Source: AP-15 sp963790875
GTDB taxonomy: Bacteria; Pseudomonadota; Alphaproteobacteria; ATCC43930; CGMCC-115725
DNA: 64,000 nucleotides
Direction of reading: 5' to 3'
NCBI GenBank assembly: GCA_963790875.1
Contig: CAWBQT010000014.1
Coordinates: 1 to 64,000, forward strand
Each line of letters starts with the position of its first letter. Position 1 is the stretch's first letter. Under the pieces are notes generated by a model that was not told where the DNA came from, searched no databases, and saw only the letters and a program-made list of their open reading frames with translations. Both the position numbers and the translations under genes were made by a program. Shown here piece by piece: positions 1-8,762 of the stretch.

Positions 1-176
1 TCGATGAGTTGGTTCTCGGGCCGGCGCTAAAATGGGAGCCAGCACGAGACGGATCGCTCTTTCCCCACCTCTACGGCGATCTCACCCTGGCCGCAGTACG
101 ATGGACAAAGCCATTGCCGCTCGACCCAGATGGCCGGCACTTATTTCCTGACTTGAATGACTCGACAAGGGGGTGA
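1..176 (+). CDS. DUF952 domain protein, C-terminal part (5' end outside window)
   Basis: An open frame runs from the window edge (first complete codon at 3) to a TGA at 174-176. Its 57 residues contain ALKWEP, FPHLYGDL and an AVRW...DGRH ending. This matches the C-terminal half of small DUF952 proteins (usually about 110-120 residues), whose family reads W-E ... FPHLYG-L ... AV ... DG-H-P. The biochemical role of DUF952 is not established; an ADP-ribosyltransferase-like fold has been proposed. The start and promoter lie to the left of the window. The family call rests on a short stretch, but the motif is characteristic. Confidence 0.65.
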   Translation, partial: DELVLGPALKWEPARDGSLFPHLYGDLTLAAVRWTKPLPLDPDGRHLFPDLNDSTRG

Positions 177-285
177 GTTCGACCGGCTCGCGAATAGTAA
201 TAGTGCGGATTTGTCGGCAGCCTCCGATCAGCGGAACCTTCTTTGGCGGCATCGGAGCGTAGGGGTTTCCGGCCGGTCGTAAGGT

Positions 286-333
286 GTCGATTTTCTTCTG
301 TCGCAATCAGGTCGATTTTTCTGTCGCAATCAG
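286..333. repeat. Short imperfect tandem repeat (25 + 23 bp)
   Basis: Two adjacent copies of a unit starting GTCGATTTT and ending CTGTCGCAATCAG lie at 286-310 and 311-333, differing by a two-base indel. They sit in the 246-bp gap between the ends of two convergent genes (177-422), which otherwise shows no coding signal. No function can be assigned. Confidence 0.6.
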
Positions 334-422
334 AATGTGTTCTACTGGCCGTTGCTCAAGCCAATTTGCGCTCTACCGAGCGCGGGTCGTCGACATCGAG
401 TTCGATCTTGAAAGTCGGCTTC

Positions 423-1106
423 CTACGGCGCGACGCGCGGCGGCCGCATCGGTACGGCGATATAGCAGCCGAATTCCTTGGCGAAATCGACCGAGACTCG
501 CGCATGGACGCGACCCTGGCGGTCGAGCAGCCGCGCATGATCGTCGAACGGCACGACCGCGCCGTGCCACACATTCGGATGGATGTAGAGCCCGCTGCTG
601 CCGTCAACGCAAAAGGCGACGAACTGCTGCGGCGTCACATCGTCGCCGGGCAATGCCAGCGGCACGACAAAACTCTCGCCGTCGAGCGGATAGAACAGCT
701 GGCCGCAGTCAGGGTGATAATTGGCGCGCCAGATCAGAGCCTGCTGCGGCGGCGTCGGCGAGCCGTCGGCGGCCGCCTCTTCCGGCCATCGGCTCCAGGC
801 GAAGACGTAGCTGTCGCCAACCGCATTGTTGCGGGCATAGAGCGTCTCGCCACGCCACCAGAACTCGAAAATCCCTTCGGTGACGCCGCCCTGATCGCCG
901 GAATTCGCGTCGACCGGCCGCCAGCCCGCGGCGGGCCAGCGAACGATCTCGATCGGGAAGCCCTCGGGCTGGTCGACGAGGCACCCATAGCCCTCGAGAT
1001 TGGCCGCGCTGGCCATCACCAGCTCCAGCCGATGCGTCTCGCGCACGCCGGTCGTCGGCATATAAGCGATTTCTGCGGCGATCTCCGCCGGATCGAACCC
1101 TCTCAT
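423..1106 (-). CDS. Ureidoglycolate lyase family protein
   Basis: A 227-residue protein of the ureidoglycolate lyase (AllA-like) cupin family, which releases urea from ureidoglycolate at the end of allantoin breakdown. The C-terminal half carries the family pattern: HPDCGQLFYPL, then VPLALPGDD, a QQFVAF strand, GLYIHPNVWHGAVVPF and a closing ARVSVDF strand. At 227 residues it is longer than typical AllA (about 160-170); the extra length is an N-terminal segment including a WWRGETLYARNNAVGDSYVFAW stretch. The ATG at 1106 lacks a strong ribosome site. No allantoicase is adjacent, although an allantoinase-like PuuE gene lies at 46070. The fold family is secure; the substrate is inferred. Confidence 0.7.
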   Translation of the reverse strand: MRGFDPAEIAAEIAYMPTTGVRETHRLELVMASAANLEGYGCLVDQPEGFPIEIVRWPAAGWRPVDANSGDQGGVTEGIFEFWWRGETLYARNNAVGDSYVFAWSRWPEEAAADGSPTPPQQALIWRANYHPDCGQLFYPLDGESFVVPLALPGDDVTPQQFVAFCVDGSSGLYIHPNVWHGAVVPFDDHARLLDRQGRVHARVSVDFAKEFGCYIAVPMRPPRVAP

Positions 1107-1570
1107 CGCCAGGACCCCGCTTGTTTCTCACATCGCGCGCAGATGAAAACGTTTTAGTCGCCCACCGGCTTCCGTCGACCCGCAGGGGATGAAACCGACA
1201 ATCATCGTAGGGCGGAAAAGCGGAGCATCTTCCGCCATCTCCTGCGCCTTGGGCCAGTTGGCGGAATGCGCGCTGACGCGCTGTTCCGCCCTACTTCGTC
1301 GGTCTGTTTCTTATTGGCGGCTGCTCGTCGAGCAGTGCGAACCGCCGGCATCGGTCGTCCGCCAACTCCCGAACTGTTGGCGGACGGTCCATAGCCGGTC
1401 GTAAATATAGAATTTTTTTGCTTGGGTTACCGCTCGGCGGCGATCTCGGGTCGAGATCCGGCTTGGCCCGGCGGGCCCGCCGCTGCGGCGCGACAACGGC
1501 GTGGCCGATCCTCCTGTTCGTCGTGTAGCATGGTCCCGGCGGGAGCGGCGGCGGCTGGGGCGGTAGTGTC
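1107..1570. other. Intergenic region with palindromic repeat, divergent promoters expected
   Basis: This 464-bp gap separates two divergently transcribed genes and must hold both promoters. No good -35/-10 pair stands out. The only clear structure is the palindromic repeat listed separately at 1207-1294. An A/T-rich patch near 1400-1425 precedes the plus-strand gene. Confidence 0.5.
1207..1294. repeat. Intergenic palindromic repeat (GTAGGGCGGAA ... TTCCGCCCTAC)
   Basis: The outer arms GTAGGGCGGAA (1207-1217) and TTCCGCCCTAC (1284-1294) are perfect 11-bp inverted repeats. Inside, TCTTCCGCC and GGCGGAATG form a second, inverse pair, so the 88-bp unit folds as a compound hairpin. Repeats with this GTAGGGCGGAA...TTCCGCCCTAC form are, to my knowledge, dispersed in intergenic regions of many alphaproteobacteria. 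It may be mobile or act in transcript folding. No second full copy is visible in this window. Confidence 0.7.
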
Positions 1571-2740
1571 ATGAAGCCTGAAGAGTATCTCGAGCGCGTG
1601 CGCTCCTTGCTGCCGGCGGTCAAGGAGCGCGTCAACCGCGCCGAGCAGTTGCGGCGGTTGCCCGAGGAGACCTTTGCCGATTTTCAGGAGGCCGGGCTGT
1701 TCCGTTGCATCCAGCCGCGGCGCTGGGAAGGGTTCGAGCTCGATCCCGCCACGTTCTTTCAGGCGATCGTCGAAACGAGCGCGGTATGCGCGTCGACCGG
1801 TTGGATCCTCGGCGTCGTCGGCGTCCACAATTGGCATCTGGCGCTGTTCCCGCCGCAAGCCCAGAAGGATGTGTGGGGCGACGACACCAGCATCCAGGTG
1901 TCGACCTCGCTGGCGCCGACCGGCAAGGTCGAGCGCGTCGCCGGCGGGTTTCGTCTCAGCGGCCGCTGGTCGTTTTCGAGCGGCTGCGACTATTGCCAGT
2001 GGGTAGCGCTGGGCGGCGCAGCACCACCGTCGGAGGAGGGCGAACCGCCCGAAGTCCGCGTCTTTTTGCTGCCGCGCCGGGATTACACGATCGACGACAA
2101 CTGGCACGTCGTTGGGCTGTGCGCCACCGGCAGCAAGGACATCGTCGTCGAAGACGCTTTCGTGCCGGAATACCGCACCCACTCCTATCTCGACGCGTTC
2201 CATCTGCGCAATCCCGGCTTTGTTCTCAACAACGGGCCGCTCTACCGGATACCGTTCGGCGCGATGTTCCCCAATTCGATCGCCTCGCCGGCGGTCGGCG
2301 TCGCGATCGGGGCACTCGCGGCGTTCCGCGAGCAGTCGCAGGCCCGGCTCAATCTGCGCGACGGCTCGCGGCTCGCCGAAGACCCGTTCATGCAGATGCG
2401 GCTCGCCGAGTTGGCGGCCGAAATCGACGGCGCCTATAACTGCATCCTCGGAAATTTCACCGAGATGTACGGCCTCGCCTGCGCCGGCAAGGAGATCCCG
2501 CTGGCGCGGCGGGCGCGCTATCGCTGGGATTTCTCGAAGGCGGTCGATTGGAGCCTGCGCGCGATCAGCCGGCTGATGGAGGCGAGCGGCGGCCGCGGCA
2601 TCTTCCTGAATAACCCGATCCAGCGCGCCTGGCGCGACGTGCACGCGATGCGGGCGCACGCCGGCAACAACCCGGACCGCGCCGCCGCCGTATTCGGCCG
2701 CTCCGAGTTCGGCCTGCCGCCGACCGACATCCGATTTTAA
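1571..2740 (+). CDS. Acyl-CoA dehydrogenase-fold flavin monooxygenase (HsaA-like)
   Basis: A 389-residue acyl-CoA dehydrogenase-superfamily protein of the group D flavin monooxygenase type, like HsaA and other two-component hydroxylases that take reduced flavin from a separate reductase. The sequence shows the N-terminal helical domain (1-115), a beta domain with GRWSFSSGCDYCQWVALGG (near 137-155), VPEYRTHSYLDAF (near 197-209) and a C-terminal four-helix domain ending SGGRGIFLNNPIQRAWRDVH (near 339-358). It lacks the catalytic Glu pattern of true acyl-CoA dehydrogenases. The next gene, an amidohydrolase-type decarboxylase 50 bp downstream on the same strand, suggests an aromatic-ring pathway. 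No reductase partner is adjacent, and the substrate is unknown. Confidence 0.75.
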   Translation: MKPEEYLERVRSLLPAVKERVNRAEQLRRLPEETFADFQEAGLFRCIQPRRWEGFELDPATFFQAIVETSAVCASTGWILGVVGVHNWHLALFPPQAQKDVWGDDTSIQVSTSLAPTGKVERVAGGFRLSGRWSFSSGCDYCQWVALGGAAPPSEEGEPPEVRVFLLPRRDYTIDDNWHVVGLCATGSKDIVVEDAFVPEYRTHSYLDAFHLRNPGFVLNNGPLYRIPFGAMFPNSIASPAVGVAIGALAAFREQSQARLNLRDGSRLAEDPFMQMRLAELAAEIDGAYNCILGNFTEMYGLACAGKEIPLARRARYRWDFSKAVDWSLRAISRLMEASGGRGIFLNNPIQRAWRDVHAMRAHAGNNPDRAAAVFGRSEFGLPPTDIRF

Positions 2741-2790
2741 CCTGGCGCGAAGGCCGTCGGCGCGCGCCAGGCTTACGAGGGAGAACAGGA

Positions 2791-3741
2791 GTGGCAAAGA
2801 AGCCTTACATCATCGCGCTCGAAGAGCACTATCAGGACCCCGAAGTAAAAGAACGCGGCGGCGGTCCCGGCGCGGGCCGCGAGATCGTCGAGCGACTCGA
2901 CGATCTCGGCGCGTTGCGCCTTCGCGAGATGGACGAGGCCGGCATCGATCTGCAGGTCCTGTCGCATTCGATCCCCGGACTTCAGGCGGTCGATGCCGAA
3001 GCGGGACCGCCCTTGGCGCGCCGTACCAACGACCGCCTGCATGAGGCGGTGCAGCGGCATCCCGATCGATTTTCCGCCTTTGCCGTCTTGCCGACCGCCA
3101 ACCCGCGCGCCGCGGCCGACGAACTGGAGCGCGCCGTCACCAGGCTCGGCTTCAAGGGCGCGATGGTCAACGGCCTGACCGGCGGTGTCTTTCACGACGA
3201 CAAGCGCTTCTGGCCGATCTGGGAGCGGGCCGCCCAGCTCGATGTGCCGATCTACATTCATCCGGCATTGCCGCACGCGGCGGTCATCGAGGCCTATTAC
3301 AAGGATTACGCGCAGTCGCATCCCGGCATCCTGCGCGCCGCCTGGGGCTTCACGGTCGAGACCGCGACCCAGGGCCTGCGCTTCGTGTTGAGCGGCGTGT
3401 TCGACACCCATCCCGGCCTCAAGATCATCCTCGGGCACATGGGCGAGGGACTGCCGTTTCTCTTGTGGCGCATCAGCCACGGGTTGCGCGCGACGATGAA
3501 GGAGAGGACATTCCGAGACATTTTCTGCGAGCATTTCTGGATCACGACGAGCGGCTTCTTTTCCGACACCGCTCTCCTGTGCAGCATGATGGAGATCGGC
3601 ATAGACCGTATCCTGTTCTCGGTCGACTACCCGTTCGCCGAAAACCCGCCCGGCACCGAATGGCTGAAGACATTGCCGCTCGGTCCCGAGGACACCGAGA
3701 AGCTGCTGAACGGCAACGCCCGCCGACTGCTCAAGCTCTGA
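2791..3741 (+). CDS. Amidohydrolase family 2 decarboxylase/hydrolase (ACMSD/gamma-resorcylate decarboxylase-like)
   Basis: A 316-residue TIM-barrel metalloenzyme of the ACMSD branch. It keeps the IALEEHY start (Glu11, His13) in which the usual HxH is replaced by ExH, as in gamma-resorcylate decarboxylases. It also has YIHP (His157), ILGHMGEGLPF (His216) and FSVDYPFAEN (Asp279), the expected metal and catalytic residues. The start is GTG at 2791, fixed by the GGGAGAACAGGA ribosome site just upstream; no ATG fits. With the preceding flavin monooxygenase it probably forms an aromatic or cyclic-acid catabolic pair: non-oxidative decarboxylation plus hydroxylation. The family is secure, the substrate inferred. 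Confidence 0.8.
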   Translation: MAKKPYIIALEEHYQDPEVKERGGGPGAGREIVERLDDLGALRLREMDEAGIDLQVLSHSIPGLQAVDAEAGPPLARRTNDRLHEAVQRHPDRFSAFAVLPTANPRAAADELERAVTRLGFKGAMVNGLTGGVFHDDKRFWPIWERAAQLDVPIYIHPALPHAAVIEAYYKDYAQSHPGILRAAWGFTVETATQGLRFVLSGVFDTHPGLKIILGHMGEGLPFLLWRISHGLRATMKERTFRDIFCEHFWITTSGFFSDTALLCSMMEIGIDRILFSVDYPFAENPPGTEWLKTLPLGPEDTEKLLNGNARRLLKL

Positions 3742-3768
3742 ACCGGGCGGGGCCGCCGCGGCAACCCA

Positions 3769-4785
3769 TCAGGTCGGTGGCACAGCCACGGCCTCCCGCG
3801 TCGCGGCATGCACTTCGGCGATGATCGCGAACGATCGCTTGCGCTTCTCGTGGTCGAAGATGTTGGCGGTCACCATCAGCTCGTCGGCGCCGGTGCGGCG
3901 GATGAATTCCTCGAGGCCGCGGCGAACCGAGTCGGGCGCGCCGATGACGGCGCAGGAGAGCCCGTCCTCCAAGATTGCCCGCATGTAGGGATTGAGGCCC
4001 GCCTCGAAATCGGCGACCGGCGGCGGCACCCGCCCGCGCCGCCCGGTCCGGTTGTTCAGCATCGACTGCTGCAGCGACGAATAGAGGAACTGCGCCTCGT
4101 CATCGGACTCGGCGGCGACGACGGTGATCCCGAGCATGACGTTGGGCGACGCGAGCTGCGCCGACGGGCGGAACCGCTCGCGGTAGATCGCGATCGCCTC
4201 CATCATCATGCCCGGCGCGAAATGCGAGGCGAACGCGAAAGGCAGGCCGAGATAGGCCGCGAGCTGGGCGCCGAAGAGGCTCGACCCGAGGATCCAGATC
4301 GGCACCCGCAAGCCGGCGCCGGGGATCGCCTGCACCGCCTGGCCAGGCTCGGCCGGCTCGAAATATTGGATCAGCTCGATGACGTCCTGCGGAAAGCTGT
4401 CGGCGCCGCCGAGCAGCGCGCGGCGCACGGCGCGGGCCGTGATCTGGTCCGACCCCGGCGCCCGGCCGAGACCCAGCTCGACCCGGCCCGGATGCAGCGC
4501 CGCGAGCGTGCCGAACTGTTCGGCGATCAGGAGCGGCGCATGGTTCGGCAGCATGATGCCGCCGGCGCCGATCCGGATGCTGCTGGTGCCGGCCGCGACA
4601 TGGGCCAAGGCCACCGCGGTCGCCGCGCTGGCGATGCCCGGCAGATTGTGGTGCTCGGCCATCCAGAAGCGGCGGTAGCCGAGCGCCTCGACATGCCGCG
4701 CCAGATCGAGCGAGTTGCGCAGCGACTGCCCGGCATCGCCGCCTTCGACAATCGGGGAAAGATCGAGAACCGAGAGCGGAACCAT
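3769..4785 (-). CDS. LLM-class flavin-dependent oxidoreductase (MsnO8/YhbW-type)
   Basis: A 338-residue luciferase-like monooxygenase, a single-domain TIM barrel that uses FMNH2 or F420H2. Typical signatures are SVLDLSPI at the N terminus, ALGYRRFWMAEHHNLPGIASAA (about 33-54), IRIGAGGIMLPNH (about 72-84), PGRVELGLGRAPGSD (about 98-112) and PIWILGSSLFGAQLAA (about 161-176). These place it in the YhbW/MsnO8 subgroup of oxidoreductases. It converges on the amidohydrolase gene (27 bp between ends) and is divergent from the beta-helix gene. Its substrate cannot be inferred. Confidence 0.8.
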   Translation of the reverse strand: MVPLSVLDLSPIVEGGDAGQSLRNSLDLARHVEALGYRRFWMAEHHNLPGIASAATAVALAHVAAGTSSIRIGAGGIMLPNHAPLLIAEQFGTLAALHPGRVELGLGRAPGSDQITARAVRRALLGGADSFPQDVIELIQYFEPAEPGQAVQAIPGAGLRVPIWILGSSLFGAQLAAYLGLPFAFASHFAPGMMMEAIAIYRERFRPSAQLASPNVMLGITVVAAESDDEAQFLYSSLQQSMLNNRTGRRGRVPPPVADFEAGLNPYMRAILEDGLSCAVIGAPDSVRRGLEEFIRRTGADELMVTANIFDHEKRKRSFAIIAEVHAATREAVAVPPT

Positions 4786-4930
4786 ACGCGGAGAATCGCA
4801 TCCTATGACGTGGATGAAAAGCCGCTCCCTCTCATCTCCCTAGCCCGCTTGCGGCGACCGGGATGTTGTCTTGATCCCGAGGCTCAAGAGCAGTTAATTA
4901 AAAGCTGCCTTGCCGGAGGCGCTGCGGCAA

Positions 4931-4958
4931 CGATACAAAAATCGGGAAGAAAGTATCG
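4931..4958. promoter_or_regulatory. Small inverted repeat upstream of the beta-helix gene
   Basis: CGATAC (4931-4936) and GTATCG (4953-4958) form a 6-bp inverted repeat with a 16-base A-rich spacer, just before the GGAGG ribosome site at 4976-4980. It could be an operator or 5' leader hairpin, but so short a repeat may be chance. Confidence 0.25.
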
Positions 4959-4984
4959 CCTCCATTTTTGATCACGGAGGAAAT

Positions 4985-6022
4985 ATGAAGCTTACCCGGC
5001 CGATCTTGGGTGCCGCGATCTTGACGGCAATTGCCGGCGCGGCGCAGGCGTCGGTTACCGTGGACTGTTCGAAAGGCCAGACGATCAAGGCGGCGCTCGC
5101 CGCCAACCCGGCGGCCGCCGGTGGGTTGACGATTCTGGTCAACGGCACCTGCACCGAGGACGTATTCGTCAGCCGGGTTTCGGAAGTCACGATCGAGGGC
5201 AATCCAACGGCGACCTTGCGGCCGGTTCACCCTACCGATAACACCGTGGCGGCGCTCAGCCAGCTTGAACTGCAAGGTATCTCGATCGAAGGCGGTTCCA
5301 CCGCCGTCTACGTGGGACCGCATGCCTATGCAACGATTGAAGACAGCACAATAACCGGGCCAGGCAATGGAGTTTTTGTCTGGGATAGCTCGGCGCTCGA
5401 TACCATCGACAGCCGGGTCGCCACGACCGGCGCCTATGGGATCGACGCCGGTCTCGGCAGCACGCTGAACATCTTCGCAGACACAGGCAAGACTATGGAA
5501 GTTACCACGGCCCAGACCGCCGGCATCTTCTGTTCTTCTAGTAAAATAAATTTGCAAACCGCCGGCAGCGGCACCATCCTCATCAAAAATAATAAAGGAA
5601 TTGGAATTGAAGCATTGGATTGCGGAACGGAAACCTATAATCCTTCCGGCATAATCAATATATCGAGCAACGGTACCGCCCGGAAATATGCGGCGGGTTT
5701 TGAACAGTTTGGCGGCGTTTCGATCCTCAATACGGTAGAAATCTCCGATACGATCGGCCTCGGGGCAATCTACGCCGCGCTCAACGCGGCGATGCAATTG
5801 AACAAAGTTACCCTCACAGGAAACGCTGCCGGCATCCTCGCCAACCAGGGCGCCACGGTCCAGTTCGTCCCGTATGGCGGTGTATCGACCGTCAAGGACA
5901 ACGGCAGCGCCGTATTCTCGTGCTACCAGGGCGGGCAGATCTATGTCGACAAGATCGCCGGCACCATCACCCCGACACCGACCAAGGCTCAACTCGGCTG
6001 TTTGCACGTCGGAGGGCCATGA
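4985..6022 (+). CDS. Secreted right-handed beta-helix protein
   Basis: A 345-residue exported protein. The ATG at 4985 follows a strong GGAGGAAAT ribosome site and opens a classic signal peptide (MKLTRPILGAAILTAIAGAAQA, cleavage about residue 22). The mature part has four cysteines or more (for instance VDCSKG, GTCTED, FCSS, LDCGT) and repeated short strands such as VTIEGNPTATLRPV, LQGISIEGGSTAVYVG and ATIEDSTITG, typical of pectate-lyase-like parallel beta-helices. No catalytic motif of a known polysaccharide lyase is evident. Bases 5540-5690 are much richer in A/T (AAAATAAATTT, AAAATAATAAAGG) than the flanks, suggesting recent acquisition or a rapidly evolving loop. Its position facing the GH18/GT2 operon suggests a cell-surface glycan role, which is inference. 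Confidence 0.65.
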   Translation: MKLTRPILGAAILTAIAGAAQASVTVDCSKGQTIKAALAANPAAAGGLTILVNGTCTEDVFVSRVSEVTIEGNPTATLRPVHPTDNTVAALSQLELQGISIEGGSTAVYVGPHAYATIEDSTITGPGNGVFVWDSSALDTIDSRVATTGAYGIDAGLGSTLNIFADTGKTMEVTTAQTAGIFCSSSKINLQTAGSGTILIKNNKGIGIEALDCGTETYNPSGIINISSNGTARKYAAGFEQFGGVSILNTVEISDTIGLGAIYAALNAAMQLNKVTLTGNAAGILANQGATVQFVPYGGVSTVKDNGSAVFSCYQGGQIYVDKIAGTITPTPTKAQLGCLHVGGP

Positions 6023-6118
6023 CAACTCGCCGAGAATTACGGCCACGCAAAGTGGCTTGGGTGTGGAACCTGCGGTCGCGGCCGGTGTTGTCCCGGCGAG
6101 ATGGGCGGATCGCGCTCT

Positions 6119-7331
6119 CTATTGTCGTCCGCCGGGAAGCAAGTCTCTGGCGACCAGGTCGATCAGGCCGCCTTTGCGATCGGCGGTGATCTCCCAATAG
6201 ATCGCGCCGCCGAGTCGCTGCTCCTTCGAGGAACTCGACTTTGTAGCGGAACGATTCGGCATCGTCATAGCTGATGAACTGTCCTGACTCCGCATCGAAC
6301 AGAAACGGTACTCTGGCGGTTTGATTGAAGTGTCGCTCGAAAGCCCTGTTTATCAGATAGTTTGCCGCGATGTCCTGGTAATCGAGGACGCCGTCCTCCC
6401 ACGTGCCCTTCGCCGGGCCCAAGCATTCCTGATATTCGCCATTGTTCTGCCGGTCGCAACCGCGCCATGTGCGACCGAAAAGGGGAAGGCCGAGGAGCAG
6501 CTTCTTCGCGGGCACCCCGGCCTGAAGGAGCAGCGTGACCGCCGCAGCGACGCTCTTGTGCGCGGCGTCCGGGGAGGGATTCGCCGGGTCTGCGAAGAGC
6601 GGGGCGTTGTGCCCGCTTCTCTTGGACCAGGCACCGGCGAAGTCATAGCTCATCAAACCGCACCGATCGACGATCCGGGCTATTTTCGCGACTTCGGTAT
6701 TTGCGACGTATTCGGCAGAGCCGCCGGCGGCGATGGTGAGAAGGTATCTCTTTCCGTCCGCCTCCCCGGCCGCATCGAGTGCCGCGCGCAGAGCCTGCAG
6801 CAGTCGGGTAAAGTCTTCCCGATCCTCGGAGCGCCGTATATTGCCCTCCTTGCCGCCCGATACCGGGAACTCCCAATCGAGATCGATGCCGTCAAATCCG
6901 TGGTCGCGCAGGAAGGCCACGGCACTGTCGGCGAACCGCCGGCGGCCCTGTCGGGTCAACGCCGCGTCGGAGAAATGCGTTGAGCCGGCCCAACCTCCCA
7001 CGGCGATCAGGAGTTTGAGGTGGTCATTTTTCGACCTCAGTTGGCGAAGATCCGCGAAGTTGCGCAGATCCGTAGCTGCGTCACCGAGCGTGACTTCGCC
7101 GTCTTTGATGTCGGCGAAAGCATAGATGATGTCGGTGAACTTGGTCGCGTCGATATCGCGCGGCCGATAATTGCGTTCGTAGGCACCCCAGGAAATGAAA
7201 TAACCAGCAACCGTGTGCTCTGGCCGCCTGTCGGAGGCATTCACCAACGAGGGCAGCGCAACCACGCCGGCAAGTAGGACTGCAGCAGTAAAATTCGCCG
7301 GCCGGCGGGCGACCCTGAGCAGTGTCCTCAC
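6119..7331 (-). CDS. Secreted GH18 chitinase-like glycosidase (apparent frameshift near 6225)
   Basis: GH18 family hydrolase of about 400 residues with an N-terminal signal segment (cleavage near VNA, residue 32) and the catalytic signature DGIDLDWE (about 147-154), in which the last Glu is the acid/base. YAFADI, AVGGWAGSTHF and LMSYDFAGAW are further family strands. The start is taken as GTG at 7331, which overlaps the TGA of the GT2 gene by four bases (GTGA); TTG at 7334 is an alternative. Near 6225 the frame breaks: an extra base after FL turns the expected continuation KEQRLGGAIYWEITADRK, ending DLLPGGRQ and a TAG at 6119-6121, into a nonsense tail running to 5967. I give the corrected end. 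It may trim or modify the polymer made by the upstream synthase. Confidence 0.75.
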
Positions 7332-8752
7332 CAATTCATTTTCGATTGTCTGAGTTCATCGAGCATGGCCATTGCCCAGGCGCAGTTGAGCAGGAGCCCT
7401 TGATAAAGGTCGTAGAGCGGCACCAGCGATACCAGCGACAGATCGTCACGTTGGGTCAGTACGTGATATGTCGCGGACAGCAGTTTCAACAGCCAAACCG
7501 CCAGCACCCACATCGCGAGGTCGCCCAACCGCGTGCTGGTGGCGACCATGATCCCCACTCCGAACAGAACCATCACATTGAAGGGAGGAAGAACGAAGAG
7601 GTCGAGCAGGTATACGGCCGCGATGATCAGATCAAGACGTCGTCTGCTCGATCCCGGGACCTGCCGCAGGCGCCGAAGGTATATCTTCAAGACCTGCAAG
7701 GTGCCGCGATACCATCGATACCGTTGGCTCAGCAGGGTATGCGTGAGATCGGGCGACCTCGTATAAGAGACGGCGCGCGGCTCGTATACGATCCGGCCCC
7801 CCAATGCCAGGATTGTCAGCGAGAGCTGAAAATCCTCGGCGAAGGTCTCGTGAGAAAACGGTCCCGCGATTTTTCCGGCGTTGCCGGAGGGTAGCACCGC
7901 GGGCTGAATATCCCGCTCGAAGATGTCTTGCAGGGCCTTGCGACGATAGAGACCGATAGGGCCGGGGACGACCAGCACCATCCCGAAAAGGCTTTGTGCC
8001 GTTCTGAGCCCGCCATTCGCGACCACATACTCGTAGGCCTGGAGGCGGGTGATCATACGTTGCCGATTGCGGACCGTGATTTGTCCCGATACGCCGGCGA
8101 CCTCGGGTCTGTCGATCCGCATGATGAGAAGCTTGAGCGCATCGCGACTGATCCGCGAATCCGCGTCGATGCACAGAACGAGGTCGGCCGTGGCGCATTC
8201 GAGCGCGAGGTTGAGCGCGCTCCACTTGCCGCCGTTCGGCTTGCGGAGAAGTCTGAGAGAACACCGGTCGTAATTTCCGACAAAAGCCGAGGCCCGCTCG
8301 AACGTGTCGTCCGACGAGCCGTCATCGACGACGATGACCTCGTAATTTGGATAGTCGAGATCAACCAGGGCGGCGAGTGCCGAGGTGATCGTCTCCGCCT
8401 CCTGATACGCCGGAACGAGGATCGACACCATGGGCCAGCTCGCCGGGGGGTCGGGTTTCTCTCTCTGCAGCTGGCAATAGGCGATGAACGCCATCGTCTG
8501 AACGGCACACCAGCGCGACAGTATGAATAGGCTGAGCCCCGCCAACGCGACGAACCACAGGGTCTGCGGAACCTTTCCGCGCCCCAGTTCCGCCGCAGCC
8601 TCCGTCACGTAGCCGATCGGCATAAGGGCGGTCAGAAACACCCCGAAGGCGAAAATCAATACAAAGAGCGCCGACAAAAGCACGATCGGCGCCTCCTCCC
8701 CCGCGGCATTGCGCTCCCCGTCGGTCGGCGCCATCTCTGCCGCCGGGCGCAT
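7328..8752 (-). CDS. Processive GT2 beta-glycosyltransferase (PgaC/NodC-like synthase)
   Basis: A 474-residue membrane synthase. Two transmembrane segments lie at about 24-45 and 60-80. The GT2 domain follows with VSILVPAYQEAE, VVDDGSSDDT, the DxD motif CIDADS, AEDFQLS and the processivity motif QRYRWYRG, then three or four C-terminal membrane segments (about 350-450). This architecture is that of poly-GlcNAc, chitin-oligomer or hyaluronan synthases using UDP-sugars. The ATG at 8752 follows an AGGGAGG ribosome site and lies 10 bp after the HlyD-like gene; longer upstream starts only overlap that gene. The downstream GH18 overlaps by four bases. A beta-1,4- or beta-1,6-linked N-acetylhexosamine polymer is the natural guess, given the GH18 partner. 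Confidence 0.85.
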   Translation of the reverse strand: MRPAAEMAPTDGERNAAGEEAPIVLLSALFVLIFAFGVFLTALMPIGYVTEAAAELGRGKVPQTLWFVALAGLSLFILSRWCAVQTMAFIAYCQLQREKPDPPASWPMVSILVPAYQEAETITSALAALVDLDYPNYEVIVVDDGSSDDTFERASAFVGNYDRCSLRLLRKPNGGKWSALNLALECATADLVLCIDADSRISRDALKLLIMRIDRPEVAGVSGQITVRNRQRMITRLQAYEYVVANGGLRTAQSLFGMVLVVPGPIGLYRRKALQDIFERDIQPAVLPSGNAGKIAGPFSHETFAEDFQLSLTILALGGRIVYEPRAVSYTRSPDLTHTLLSQRYRWYRGTLQVLKIYLRRLRQVPGSSRRRLDLIIAAVYLLDLFVLPPFNVMVLFGVGIMVATSTRLGDLAMWVLAVWLLKLLSATYHVLTQRDDLSLVSLVPLYDLYQGLLLNCAWAMAMLDELRQSKMNW

Positions 8753-8762
8753 GCGCCTCCCT

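Noticed and set aside
1427..2797. Minus-strand frame of 456 codons
   Set aside because: Antisense to the HsaA-like monooxygenase gene, with shadow composition and no family match.
6042..6056. Hairpin GCCAC-GCAAA-GTGGC between convergent genes as a terminator
   Set aside because: The stem is only 5 bp and no T-run follows on either strand.
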